Source: Undaria pinnatifida
Taxonomy: Eukaryota > Sar > Phaeophyceae > Laminariales > Alariaceae
DNA length: 64,000 nt
Reading direction: 5' to 3'
Assembly: GCA_012845835.1 (NCBI GenBank)
Contig: JABAKD010000011.1
Location: forward strand, 7,130,381-7,194,380
Each line of letters begins with the position of its first letter. The first letter of the stretch is position 1. The notes beneath the pieces are model-generated. The model ran no database searches. It saw only the letters and a program-made list of their open reading frames with translations, and was not told where the DNA came from. The position numbers were made by a program, and so were the translations under genes. This document shows, piece by piece, positions 1 to 11,284 of this stretch.

Positions 1-76
1 GCATCTGGGGTTCGAACCCAATGCTCGTCGTTCACACGTCCTCCCACTAGCCATCACCCTACAATCTTTGACGGTT
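1..76 (-). repeat. tRNA-like fragment (probable SINE head)
   Basis: Read on the minus strand, this holds a B-box-like GGTTCGAACCC near the window start and an upstream A-box-like TGGCTAGTGGG. The spacing resembles the internal pol III promoter of a tRNA or tRNA-derived SINE. A full cloverleaf with an anticodon stem could not be drawn, and the element is cut by the window edge, so a functional tRNA gene is not claimed. Confidence 0.35.
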
Positions 77-250
77 CTGAATATGACGGTTTTTCTAAAC
101 GGGAAACGGTACTTCGCTTATTTGACGGTACTTTTATGGCGGTGCTGCAAAATGACGGTACTTTTTAAACGGTTGACGGTTTTTCGATTTTTAACGGTAC
201 CGCCTTCGGCGGTACACGGTTTGCCCAAATATGACGGTATTTATTCCGCC
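62..250. repeat. TGACGGT-rich degenerate minisatellite
   Basis: The words TGACGGT and AACGGT, usually followed by a T-rich stretch, recur about eight to ten times at irregular spacing. The block includes a short GC palindrome (ACCGCC TTC GGCGGT). Nothing coding is evident. Confidence 0.6.
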
Positions 251-1009
251 GAGTACCGGGACCGACGTACAGCACGGGAAAATTACCTCGGGAATTTTCC
301 CGAGGACTACCCTGATATTTTCGGAGGGTCTCTTGTCACGGAAACTGGAAACGTGTCGTTCTGTCTGTCTGCCCGTGCGTCCGTCTGTCTGTCTGTGTCA
401 CCTAGATCCATTTAATTGCTGGAATAAACACCGTAACTGTCAGCAAGTAATTTTCCAGACTTAAGTAGACAGAAGGTAACAAAAATGAGTTTTTTTACTG
501 GAAATTTACAGGCAGCCCACCTGTTGTGCCGATAGACTCAAATACATCACTTTCGTCCATGGTTCGGGCATACTGTACATAGCACTGCATTGCAAATCTT
601 TGGCGCTTTACAGAAAAGCATCTTTGGTGCTCGTATATATAAGCTCCCGCCTTTCTTGACAATACCGGAGTCGGCAGAGTTGCCGTCGGAGCTACGTCAA
701 TGTCGAGATTCTCTTCCTTACGAGGTGAATTGAAACTGCATCTATCTGCTCGACTCCTTATTACCAGATATGGCTTATGTGAGGTTGTGGACAGGTGTTC
801 ATCTCAATTTCGCGGAATATGTTTTTTTTTCATGCGGCAGCAGCTTAGCTGTTGTAACCTCCTGTTTGCTGATGCAACAAATTCTCCTCGACTTGATGGC
901 GTTGGTGATTCGCTTTCATTACAAAAAACGTTCATGATACATAGTCTATAGCCTATTGCAGTTGTTTCGCTAAAAAAAATCACTCACCAGACGAAGGCAG
1001 CCACATTTA
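251..1009. other. no gene seen
   Basis: AT-rich sequence with a (CTGT)n-like run near 358-395. Open frames here are short and show no family signature. Confidence 0.5.
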
Positions 1010-1830
1010 ATTTATTACTAAGTTACACATACATGCCGTAGCTCCAATTCACCCCTCCCCCGCCCCCCAACGCCCCCTCCTTCCCCACAACCCGCACCAT
1101 CGCCCAGGCATAGCACCACGCGTATAGCAAGCCCCTACATCTATCTATGCGACCTAAAGCTGTTGGACATCCCCTTCCCCCCAACCCCCCCCACCCCTTC
1201 GAACACTCCGCACTCTCCTCACTGGTTGTACGACTTACATACAGGATACACATGATCGACTGATGCATTCCTTCCACAACCGTCAGATTTGTCCCCTTTA
1301 AAGTTTTATAGTTTCCGCGCACAGCTTGAGTTGCCCCCCCCCCCCCCCCCCCCCGCCGCCGCTCTATCTTGTTCAAACCCAGGTCCCCACGCCCTTGAAA
1401 CCTCCGCCCTCCCCTCACCGGTTATACGACTTACAGGATACACTTGGTAGTAACCTGATGCATTTCCTTCCACCGCTGTCAGATTTTGTCCCCCTCAAAA
1501 ACGGGTTTTTGTAGTTCCGCGCACAGACTAGCTAACATCACCCTGTTGACCCTGGAGTACAAGCTACACAATAGTTTCCAGGGGAAACGCCGACCTATAT
1601 TCTTAACGAGGACACACACACCCAGAAATACGCGCGATCGGAGGATCACACAGCTTGCAAAGATGAGTTTCGACAAAGTCTTCGATCTCACAGCTGGAGT
1701 GTATTTTTTTTATTTAACTTCATGTCGTGGACATTGGATTCGGTGTACGGTAGTGGTTTGTTCTTTGTTCGACCCTGGGCTGATTTTTTTTTCCTCCTAC
1801 CATCTGGTATTATACCTTAAACTGGCGTAG
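1010..1830. repeat. dispersed repeat family A, copy 1
   Basis: This block is strongly similar, in the same orientation, to about 55,080-55,925, with a shorter match at about 54,715-54,920. Shared landmarks in order are a C-rich segment with CCCCCTCCTTCCCCAC, the word CGTATAGCAAGCCCCTAC, CTCACCGGTTAT, TTCCGCGCACAGACT, CATCACCCTGTTGACCCT and CTCACAGCTGGAGTGTATTTT. No protein similarity or terminal repeat was recognised, so the class is unknown. Confidence 0.75.
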
Positions 1831-3738
1831 AGACCACAAGTACGCTATATATACCTTTTTATGATGGTTACGTTTTTGGCCAGTTAGTCAGACAGCCTGG
1901 AGGTTTTCATCACTGAGGATCTCAGCAATTTAAGGAGCTTGGGCGCTCTTAGATCGTGTAGCGCGTTCCAAATGAAAACAGCCGGCTTGTTCTTTGTGCA
2001 AGGGGCAAGATGCCATTTAATCGTGGCTGGAAATATTTTCGCGATGAACAAACATCTCCCATATTATGCGTGTCGAGACAACGACACAAACAGCCCATCC
2101 AAAACACACAACCAAAAATGTGTCTGGAAGTAGAGTGACGGACGGCGGTCCGACTTAATACCTCGACTATACTAGTTTTAGTGTAGATCCTATTGGAGTG
2201 ACTGACGACGCCAAAAACTGTCATCGCCTCACATATTTGCAGTCAACCACTGGAGAGTCTTGGCGTGTGACGTGTGTACCAGCGTGCCGCAACTGGTCCA
2301 GGCAACGCCAAACCTACGACCAGCGCAATACGATCCAGATGCGGCGAACCCTTTGAGTTACTGCAAAAGTGAACTCGTGAAAAGTCCACGTTGATTGCTG
2401 CACAGCAGTACAAAACTCATGATTTACTGATTTACTGCAGCGTTTTCCTTTATCCGTTGAGAGTACAAGAAGAGAACAGGAGGAAAAAAAGAGTGACCGA
2501 GAGGAGGGGACGCAGCGGTCTCGAATTATCCTTGACAAAAAGAAAACTGCTGTTGATCACAATTCAGTTAACTACCATCTTGCCCTCAAGTGATGAGTGC
2601 CTGACGCGACTCGTACGAGTGTACAGGACAACACTGTTGCTGCTGCTACGTCAAAACGTCGAGGTATGCTGGTGTATACACTGCTGCTACAACAAAAGTA
2701 CGCGCACGTTCAAGACAATTCCATTACCGATCATCGACTAGACGACTACCGACTACTAACACGACCCCTTGATGGAGGTGACAATAGTGAAATTTAATAT
2801 GTATACGACCTGGCGCCATTTAGACGCACACAACAAAGTAGAAAGTTGAAAACAGTTTGCCTCCTTAGGGTTGTCTATCGTCCTCTTTCTCCTTTAGCCC
2901 ATCAACGAAAACACGTGACAAGAAACCACTCGAGACCATTGCAGTTGAGAAACACAAAACACTAAAAATATTAAACCGCCACCCTCTTGGCACCGTCTAG
3001 TTTGGTTCCTTTCCTCCAGCACATCACCAACAACACACGACAAGCAATCACTAACATATCAAAACAGATACCAGTAGTAGGACCTAAGAGGAAAAACACA
3101 ACAACAATCGACTACCTGATACTTACTAAAACAAACGACAAAGGAGCTGAGAGGGGAAGCATTTGAAAAAACAACTACCAGGTACGATTTAATAAATCAA
3201 ACGACAACGGTACAGCATCGGCCACACCAAGCAGCCCGGGATGCTGGGGTGGAGAATGCGTCCGAATTGCACCGCTGTAAAAGGAGCCGTACGTATGACA
3301 CCCGAGCAGCATGACGATACTCGTACAGCCGCACGCCCTTTCCCTAGACGCTTGACAAGATCGCAGTCGTCGTTTTTGGGTCGCCATACATGGGTATGGG
3401 TCCCATAGGGGTTAGGACGCACAATACACGAAACAGCAAAAACATCTGAAAAAAACGCCGTCGTCTAAATAACGCCATCGTCTAGGGTCAAGGAACACAA
3501 AACAGCACGAAAAAGAAACCGACATCGCCGAACGTTAAGAAACACATGAACAAAAACAGTCACAAAAACACCTTCGTCTATATATCTGAAGACACAAGAG
3601 AAAACAAAAACAATTTGCTCGCCAATGGCTACCTGTTAGAACTGCATCCACGTTTTTGGGACAAACCACTGGAAATTTGGGTGAAAAGTTTCTCGCAGTA
3701 AAAGGGTTTAATACACACAAAACAAAAACCACCGACGT
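1831..3738. other. intergenic, no gene seen
   Basis: This is the 3' flank of the minus-strand gene that ends at 3739. Between about 2,880 and 3,600 there are loose repeats of A- and C-rich words built on ACACAAAACA and CGACAA. No coding exon with a splice context was found. Confidence 0.5.
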
Positions 3739-4083
3739 CTACCTGGCTTCCTTTTCGCCTCTACCAGAACCTACACCAACACCGCCGCCGCTAGAAGTGC
3801 TGTGCCTTCTGCTCATCCCCGGGGCCCCGCGAGACAAAGATTTCGCGGGCGACGATGACGAGTGTGATATGCGCTGGAGCATGAAAACCGTCGCCCCCTC
3901 CTTCGCCTGGACGTGGGTGAAGCCCGTCCCGTTCCACGACACGTACGCGTTCAGCGACCGGCAGTGGATGATCACTCGGCCGCGTTCGTCTCCGACAAGG
4001 ACGCCGTCCGGGCCCGCCGGCGTGCCCACCCACTCCAGTCTCAGGTCTTCCCAGTCACCTCCCACCACGTCTCGGTCCCATGC
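3739..4083 (-). CDS. terminal exon of the unrecognised minus-strand gene
   Basis: An acceptor in a C-rich tract (CCCCCAG) precedes a phase-0 frame of 114 residues ending at TAG. The first 70 residues or so look folded and beta-rich (WEDLRLEWVGTP, RGRVIIHCRSLNAYVSW). The last 40 are Ser/Gly-rich and low complexity. It joins in phase to the exon at 4922-4788. Confidence 0.6.
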   Translation of the reverse strand, partial: AWDRDVVGGDWEDLRLEWVGTPAGPDGVLVGDERGRVIIHCRSLNAYVSWNGTGFTHVQAKEGATVFMLQRISHSSSSPAKSLSRGAPGMSRRHSTSSGGGVGVGSGRGEKEAR

Positions 4084-7000
4084 CTGGGGGCGGGCGGTGG
4101 GGAGAAGGAGGGTGTATCCATTTCATGCATAGCCGCAGTCGTACGACCAAAAACGGAGGGGGGGGAGGGGGTAAGGATGAATTTGGCCCACGTACTTAGT
4201 TGGAATATCGTCGCATCGAAGGGAGGGAGGGGTAGTTGCCTAGTTTTTCACACAGGCAAGGTAGGCAAGGCCAAAAGAGCAGACAAGCGAGCCAAGAGAA
4301 AAAAAATTACCAAGCCAAAATTGACAAAGTCAACACCGGGTGAACACCAACCAAAAAGGATGCAAGATACATACTGCTGTACCATCATTCGTCCTACTAA
4401 TAGTAATAATAGCTACTCGTACGGGTGCAGCGGCCAGCAGACCTTACCACTTACCAGGTACCAGTATTCGACACTAGCTGACGCACACTATGTACGAGAC
4501 GAGGAGGACTAGCCCTCAACACTGGTTGATTGGGTTCCGGTTAAGGTTAGGGTTATTTTATGGTATCATACACGGTGAATATCAAACCATAGTTTGGTTT
4601 GACCATTTTTTTGGGGGGAATTTCTTCCACTCCAGAGTGGCTGAAGCCTATCCAGTATCCATATAACCACGGATTTGATTACGGCGACGATGAGTAAATG
4701 TGAGAAAAACAACAGTGTCGCAAAATTGGTGTGTACCTGGTACCAGTTAGTTGCCCTCGCAGCGGCGATGAGTACAGCAACACTTACCACCCATGTGAGC
4801 GGATGCTTGATGCCCAGGAAAAAGAGGAAGGTGTTGGTTGCTCTCGATCGGATTCGCACGTGGCCCTTGTGTCGCCCGTTCTCGCACTGGAAGAGCATGC
4901 GATGCGCCTCATGCTGCGTCACCTGCATCCGATGGGTGCGCGTGCGCACCGATGACAACAACGAAAAACAACAAAACACGTAGCAGAGTAGCACAGATAG
5001 TTCTCTCTGCGCGACGCCAACAAGAACAAGAACAAGAGCAACAAACAATAACAATAACAAGAACAAGAACGAGAACAACAAAAACAATAACAACGCCCAC
5101 GACAACAATCACCACAACCACAACAGCCACAACACCAACACCAACACCACCACCACCAACAACAACAACCGAAAAACAAAACAACGAAAAACAAAAAAAC
5201 ATTAGCAAACCAACACCCCTCCAGCTCGGGCTACACAACAAATTACACGCGTTTTCCTTGTCGCGCTTTTAGCACCAACCTCTCCTGGGAACCTTGGGGC
5301 GACCTTAAACCCGCCCCAGAAGGACAGCAGCCAGTTGAGCTGCGGGTGGTGCGGCTGCTCCTCGACGTACAGCCAGGACGCATCGTCGCACACCTTGATG
5401 AAAAACGTGCTGTGCAGAAGCTCGTCGAAGTCGTCTTCCGTAAAAAAGTTCATCTTCGACTGCCGGGAGAGGTTGAGGGTGCGCGGCGGAGGTAGGAGGG
5501 AGGGCATGCGGCCATGGAATCAAAAGAGAGTTAGACATGAACGTGTGCGGGAGAGGCGGTTTCCAGCCCACGGTTCTTCGCGTGGCTGATGCAATAATCG
5601 TCATTTTCCTCCCTTATTATTACTAGCGTCCCTCTCAAGTCCTAAAAAGGGTTGGGCTAACCAACTGATCTGTGTTTTCAGCCGTTCGCAAACAATAACA
5701 AAGTCCCCACCTCCACAGCAGTAGGCGCTTGCTAAAACCTGCAACGAGCACCACGCACCACGCCCGCGTCACGGCAGATATTAGGCGAGATGCCGGAAAC
5801 AGAGGCAAATGCCGAGCCGAACACCGGTGTCAGCCAGACCGAGAGCATAAAAAGGGACATTGACGAGGAAAGCAATACGCCACCATCACCCTCACCTGCT
5901 GCCGGGACCCCCGCCGCCTCGAAGTGCCTAGCGCCCGAGACCATTTGTCGATCGACGTCCAGCGGCTAACAGTCCGGCCCCCACCTCCACCCCGGACGTC
6001 GCCGGCCGCTTTATCCGCCGCCGCTGCCGCTGCTGCCGCAGCCGATGCCGCCACTTCTACCGCTGTGGGTGGCACCGCCATCGCCGCGACCCCCGCAACC
6101 ACCTGGTGCGGTCCGGCATCATCCTCTCCTCCTGCGGTGCTCCCGGTCACCTCCACTGCGGAGGCTACTACTGGCGAAGTCGGGGAAGAAGCGGTGAGCG
6201 CTCGGAGTCGCCGGCGGCTACCCCTCAACCCCGTCCCGTGGCCTCCGGCCCCGCCGTCGTCCGACGTCCAACCGCTTCTTGACCCTCGCGCCGATCCTGC
6301 GTCCGACCGCCGGCTTTCGCCGCCGCTGCCGCCATCGTACACGCTGCTGCTGCCACCACTACCGCCATCGCCGCCAACGCCGGTGTCGTGGGCGTTGGAG
6401 CCACTAAAGCGGCCCGCGTCAGCTCCGGTGCCGCCGTCGAAGGCTTCAACGCCACGGTGAAGATATTCGTTTGGCGGAGAGTTATTATTATTCGGGTTTT
6501 TGTCCGACTTGGACGGGCGGCTGTCGCGGCCACGGCGACTGTTACTGCTGCGGCGGCTGTTGCTGTCACGACGAGGTCGATCGGCAGACATTGGCAGATT
6601 TTCTCGGGTCGAAGGAGAGGGAGAGATCGAGTGCGAAGGAGACGGCGGCTGCTGGCCGGGCTGGCAGGCCGCAAAAAGGTTGGGAAAGTGAATATTATTT
6701 TTATGGTGATGCTGCTGGTGCTGATGCTGGTGAGGATTGTTCTCGAGCGTAAGATCATCACGATGGTTGTCACCGTTTGCCTCATCTCCGCGACGAGGTT
6801 CGCTGTTCCCAGATCTTCCCGCGGCTCGGCTCCTCGGCGAAGCAGGCACAACACTGCCGCCACCGCCGCCATCACCCAGAGCCGAACCGTGTTGAGAAGT
6901 TGCTGCTAGTGCTGCTGACGCCACGCCTTTTGCGACACCTTCTCCCACGTCCGCGCTTCTTGATCTCCGGTGGTGTCCGCTTGTACGGATGCTGTCGTTG

Positions 7001-9954
7001 GCGTCGCCTCCCGGGTCCCGCCAGCCGCTGTGGCCGTTGTCACTTGGACTCTCGGGGACGTCAGGACGGGCCTGAGGTGGGGGTGAGGAGACGGGAGAGA
7101 GCTCGTGGAATCTATCTAGATATCCTAAGGGAATTTATCGCACGATAAAAAGAATCAGACGGGATTTCCTGCGGAGGAAAAAAAAACCTTCGGGCTGAAC
7201 ACCGGCGCCGCGTGGACACAACGGAAGGGGGGGGAGGAGGGCGGGTGTAACTCAGGAGATCCCTTGATCGTACCGCCGCTTTCAATGTGTAACACTGTCC
7301 GTTACACGCCAAGAACGGCCACGGTGAGGGGATGCGCCAAACAAAAAGAAACCGCTAGAACGTTGCGAACACAAGGAAAAAAAAAACAGAAGCAGGAACT
7401 ACAAGAAACAACTATAGAGATGATTAGTAGGGCCCTTCCTCACCGTGGACGGTGTTTCTGAGGCGACGCTTGATGTCCGGCCAAAAAATAGGGGGCGCAA
7501 AAGAACAGTCAGAGCGCAAGAGGCCGGGCGTCACAGCGCACCTTCCGGTTCGAGGCGTTTCCACCCGATTGCCAAGGCCACAACACCGGCGTTGCGCGAT
7601 CTCGGCCGACATCATCGTCACTACCCCCACTCGACGCCTCGAAAAACCCAGGCCCCTGTCGAAAGCAGCGGGGGGGGGGGGCAAGGAGGGGTGGCCGTGG
7701 AGCGGGGGTTGTCGATATAAAGCGGATCTGCATCGTACCTGTGTGTAGCTGCAACTTCAACACGTGAAACTGTTGATATAATTTGGGTCTGTACAGCCTG
7801 AGACAATGCGGTGTAACCCAAATCAAAGAGCTTCAACATGTAGAAAATCTGTAGAAGCGAAATATCCGACAGATATCTGGCAGGGAGGGGGGAGGGAGGG
7901 AGGGAGGAAAGGAGAGAGAGCAGAAATTGAAGTATCACAGTGCCTCCCGACGCTTTACCAGGCCGCATCGCTCGTTGCTGAAGAAAAGGATCAGTTGTTC
8001 GCACATTGATTAGGGCGGGAATGGGGGCGAAACGGGGGCGGCGCCAACGCCAAAGATCGACGAGCACGTTGATCATGCCATGCACAGCAAACTGCGCCGA
8101 CGTAGAGGATACGGCACTGGCACTACTGCCGCCTGCCCTTCCTCGTTGCTGTGCGGGTGGAATCGCCCCCCTCCACTCTGGTAGGTAAAAACTCGATGCG
8201 CTTCGTCTCGGCATTGTGGGGATGCGCGGGTTTACGGTCTTAAGACTGCGGCCATGCACGACAATGAGTACACCACTCCCCCCAACACCGGGCGGCGATA
8301 GGCAACACCGACACACCGAAAAGCGCTCCCGCCAGAATCGCGAATCGAGTCCGATCGATCACGCCGACGCAATCCAAGACCGAAAATCGTTATTGATTAT
8401 ATTTTCACGATAAAAGCGAGCAAGTGCCGCGGCGCTGTAAATTCAAGCCGCCGAGAACGCCAAGGGCCAAATCCTTTCATACCCAGGTCTCCGATTCGGT
8501 ACACAACAGAGGCCAGAGCTCGCCAGATCGGATCTATCCTATTATCGGCTGTCGTGCAGTAGTCGCACGCGCAGGTGTGGCCACACAAAGAAAAGAGGAA
8601 AAAAACGCCCCCAGAAAAAACGGGGATTGGCGGGAGCCCTTAGCTTGCCTCGTCCTCGACTTGGAAGCTGTGCCCTAGCATGCGATCGACGTGCCACCGT
8701 AAGGCTCGAGCTATTAAGTGCACCACCACCCCATTTATCACGTGCTTCGGAGTGTGAAGGATAGCCCAGTACCCGAGCGCGTGATACTCTGAGCTTACCT
8801 ACAAGCGAGCGATCATAAACGAGAGGGCGGAGGGCACGGGCGGGGAGGGTGCGGGGGGGCTTGACCCTTTTACCACTCTACAAATATCCCTCAAAAGTTC
8901 AAGATGTCCAGTTCCAAAGGGGCTAAACCACGGTAACCCGTAACCCGAGGAAAAGGGATGGCTGGTGCAGGTAGTAGTACATTTTTTTTCGCTGCCACAA
9001 CCAACAACGCCTCAATGAGGTTCCGGTCCGGTTCCAGCGACAGCAGACGTGCGGCGTACCACATCATGTCAGCATTGTTGCACGGAAGCATGGCTCTGCC
9101 AGTGCACATCGCCATTCGTATCCAGCACACGACAACGCAAGCACTACGGTGGTACCTGGTACAGCAGTATGACCGTTTGAACGTTTTTTTCTTTTTGCTT
9201 CCTCCTACTGTATTCTGGAGCAATTTTGACTCTATGCTGCTACCCGCAACGAACATCCGTCCATAGCTCAACTGAAGTATCGTTCTACCCGTAACTCCAC
9301 AAACACCAGGTTGCCTCGGAGACAACTTTCTAGCACTTAGAACACGTTTTCGGGCTGGTTGGTATGGTACGCAGGTTCGCAGCGCAGCAGTGATCGCTCC
9401 ATCTTCACCGCGTCTACCGATGACCTTAAGTTAATCACGTTCTCCGCTTGCAGCAGCTACAGTAGCAGCAGCATAAACAAGCGTGGAAATTGACACCAAA
9501 TGGAACTATTCATGTTGTACGAGTACGACCACGACTGACTGCTGTACCAGGCAATCAAACAGCAGTCAAACCGTACCACAGCAGCAGCAAACAGCAAGTG
9601 CGTTTGCTCATCAACCAACGGCGGTTGCAACATCATACCTGGCAGCAATAATACACTTGCAATTAGAGTATCCTGGCGCTGCACCGCAGAGTATACCAGT
9701 TACAGAGGGCAGTATATATTTCACGTTTCGAAATGACGAACACTATTAATACTGCTGTGCGCTCGTGTTTGTCTTGGTGCCTCGATACAACTCACGTGAA
9801 GCATCAGCACGCAGGCACCGAACGTAGACACGGCGATGAAGGCGACGTTGGTTACCACCTCGGGTAGCTTGCGCTCCACCCACCGCCTCCCCTGCGGCCC
9901 GAAGAGGGACCTGTCTACAGCGGTGGCGAACCCTTGTGTGTCAACTAGAGCCAT
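3739..9954 (-). CDS. unrecognised membrane-anchored protein, multi-exon gene
   Basis: Exons in minus-strand order: 9954-9796 (ATG start), probably 7541-7444, about 7115-5896, 5459-5304 (or to 5280), 4922-4788 and 4083-3739 (stop). The firmly placed junctions keep phase. Exon 1 (53 residues) begins MALVDTQGFATAVDRS and carries one hydrophobic segment (VVTNVAFIAVSTFGACVLML), a likely membrane anchor. The large exon encodes about 400 disordered residues rich in Gly, Ser, Arg, Asn and Ala. The last three exons encode a folded, beta-rich part with many aromatic residues. At least one exon is missing between 9796 and 7541, because phase 0 must become phase 2. No family was recognised. It is divergent from the kinesin gene, with 1.3 kb between start codons. 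Existence as a gene is fairly sure; its function is unknown. Confidence 0.6.
4590..4720 (+). repeat. short dispersed repeat, copy 1
   Basis: About 100 bp around CTCCAGAGTGGCTGAAGCCT and CCACGGATTTGATTA match 52,905-52,995 in the same orientation. It lies in an intron of the minus-strand gene. No terminal structure was seen. Confidence 0.6.
4788..4922 (-). CDS. exon of the unrecognised minus-strand gene (45 residues)
   Basis: Bounded by an acceptor GATGCAG and a good donor GTG|GTAAGT, phase 0 at both ends. The peptide contains HRMLFQCENGRHKGHVRIRS and a hydrophobic stretch (TFLFFLGIKHPLTWV). It is not recognised as a known domain. Confidence 0.65.
5025..5190. repeat. CAA/ACC microsatellite in intron
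   Basis: Interrupted (CAA)n grades into (CCAACA)n and (CAC)n. It lies in the intron between the exons at 5304 and 4922. Frames here encode only Thr, Gln or Val runs and are artefacts of the repeat. Confidence 0.8.
5304..5459 (-). CDS. exon of the unrecognised minus-strand gene (52 residues)
   Basis: The acceptor follows a pyrimidine-rich run (CAACCTCTCCCGGCAG). The peptide SKMNFFTEDDFDELLHSTFF continues with aromatic-rich sequence to WGGFK. Two in-phase donors are possible, at 5303 (GTCGCC) and 5279 (GTTGGT), the second adding eight residues. It joins in phase 0 to the large upstream exon. Confidence 0.6.
5896..7115 (-). CDS. large disordered exon of the unrecognised minus-strand gene
   Basis: About 400 residues in one open frame, from an acceptor at TATCTAG to a donor CAG|GTGAGG. 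It contains Ser/Pro-rich sequence, a His/Gln/Asn-rich patch, Arg/Ser repeats (RRDSNSRRSSNSRRG), Gly-rich runs and a polyalanine run of about ten residues. It ends in a more ordered basic segment (RTVSRWTSIDKWSRALGT). The frame stays open across 1.2 kb and both ends join in phase to neighbours, which favours a real exon over the antisense frames in the same DNA. Confidence 0.6.
7444..7541 (-). CDS. probable exon of the unrecognised minus-strand gene
   Basis: The frame ends FWPDIKRRLRNTVH followed by donor G|GTGAGG in phase 1. This matches the phase needed by the large exon at 7115. The upstream boundary, an acceptor GGAAG at 7542, is a guess. The basic and aromatic composition would suit a segment next to a membrane. 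Confidence 0.4.
8170..8272 (-). repeat. donor-proximal intron repeat (family R), copy 1
   Basis: On the minus strand this reads GCATGGCCGCAGTC, then CGCGCATCCCCAC, then GAGTTTTTACCTACCAG. It aligns with copies at 15,810, 28,066 and 41,532, and lies in the sense direction of the minus-strand gene. A possible exon end (CGCCGCCCG|GTGTTG at 8289, hydrophobic frame AGALFGVSVLPIAAR) sits just upstream. No acceptor was found for that exon, so it is not annotated. Confidence 0.6.
9797..9954 (-). CDS. first exon with transmembrane segment, unrecognised gene
   Basis: The ATG at 9954 opens 53 codons ending at donor CAC|GTGAGT (last exon base 9796). The peptide is hydrophilic for 30 residues (FGPQGRRWVERKLPE), then carries one membrane-spanning stretch. 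CTG/CAG trinucleotide runs just upstream would lie in the 5' leader. Confidence 0.6.
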
Positions 9955-11284
9955 GCTGCTGCTGTTGCTGCTACTGCGGCTGTTGCTGTTCGTAGGGCAA
10001 TTTTTAACCTCTCTTTAATGCTCGCTCAGCAGCGTATAGCTGCCGTAGCTGTAGACCCCGCACAGCTCGAAGAGGAGAGAGGCAGACCTGCTGCTGGCCC
10101 TGGCAGGTTTCCGCGTCGGCCTCGCACAGCAGACTTCTAGCTTGCGTACTGAACATCTACGCTCTTGGTTGTTTACATGCCAGAAGAAGGGACGAAAAAT
10201 TAAGCAATACATACAGAAACCCCGGGGAGGAAATACTTAGTAATGAATTAAGTATGCAGCGCCAACCCCTAGACACTATTTCTAGATTGAGTCAAAGAGA
10301 CGATGCGGGAAAATAACACGACATCTTCCTGTCTGCTGTTTCTGTCCTTTGTGCTTGCTTTTCGATTGGCGTGGGATCTGGGATCTGCGATATTTTTTTA
10401 TCCTCCTCCATGGAGACCTCGTTTTTTCCAGTTTTTTTCTGTGGTGTCTGGTTGTCTGGTTGCGGGCTGGGGGGCTAGTGCTGCTGGGAATTGGGCATCA
10501 GGAGGGCCCGTTAGGCGAATACGTATTACGGCTGCTGATGATGTTGTTGTCCAGTGAGGTAAGAATAGGGACGAGGTTCGCGCGCCGAGCACGTTGCTGT
10601 GATGCTGTGCTGCTGCTGCTGCTTGCTGTAGTAGGACATACATGATCAGCTTGCGCTGCCGGGGTTGTAACGAGGACCGCTGATAGGGACAGCTCACGCT
10701 ATCGCTATATCGTAGTGGAATCCGAAGGATGCGCCAGCTAGCGTTGGGTTGCGAAGGTAACTGAGTTAAACCGACACACGACGCGTATGAAAATACGTGG
10801 AAGTGTGGTGAGTTAGTTTTCCCCATCCGCCGGAGGATGAAAAAAAAAAAAAAATGCATGCGAGCAATCGCGCGTACAACCCGTACAACAACTAACTGCA
10901 GCTGCTGTTTGTTGTCTTCTTGTTGTACCTGGTACGTTGTACTAGGTACGTCGTACGTCCACGTCCCCACTTCACTGAGTCCCTAGATTGTAGGGACCAA
11001 CCCAGACCACGCACTAGGCGCGGGGCAGGCGTCTTAGCAGTTGTGGCTTACGAGTTTTGCTGTGGGATGTGCAAGAGCCGGGAAACTGCGAAAAACGGAA
11101 AAATATCTTCGTTGACCAATTAAATATGTGCCGGTTCGTTTTTCAGTTTCCCAATAATTACGCCGCATCTACTCCTCCGGCAACCGTCATGCTATCCCCC
11201 ACATGCCGGCTTAACGCCGATCGAAGCTATATCAATTATCGGCGCGTAGCATCCGCATGCTATCATACTGGAACAGTCTCAATC
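9955..11284. promoter_or_regulatory. divergent intergenic region (membrane gene / kinesin)
   Basis: This 1.3 kb lies between two start codons pointing away from each other, so it probably holds both promoters. It contains CTG/CAG runs at 9956-9990 and 10605-10625, a palindrome-rich stretch built on GTACCTGGTAC and CGTACGTC at 10,924-10,962, and a short dispersed repeat at 10,785-10,850. No confident core promoter element was identified. Confidence 0.4.
10785..10850 (+). repeat. short dispersed repeat, shared with 37,503-37,570
   Basis: Both copies contain AATACGTGGAAGTGTGGTGAG, a T-rich stretch and ATCCGCCGG, then an A-rich run, in the same orientation. The second copy lies in an acyltransferase intron. 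Confidence 0.65.

Noticed and set aside
5924-6909. Plus-strand frames opposite the large disordered exon
   Set aside because: Antisense shadows of a GC-rich exon. The minus strand has matching splice phases on both sides and the plus strand does not.
8289-8420. Hydrophobic minus-strand exon ending PIAAR before the family R repeat
   Set aside because: The donor phase fits the next exon, but no AG acceptor exists in frame upstream, so the model cannot be completed.
8890-9325. Minus-strand frame with WYAARLLSLEPDRNLIEALL as an exon of the membrane gene
   Set aside because: No acceptor and donor pair gives the required phases. The plus frame over the same bases is equally open.
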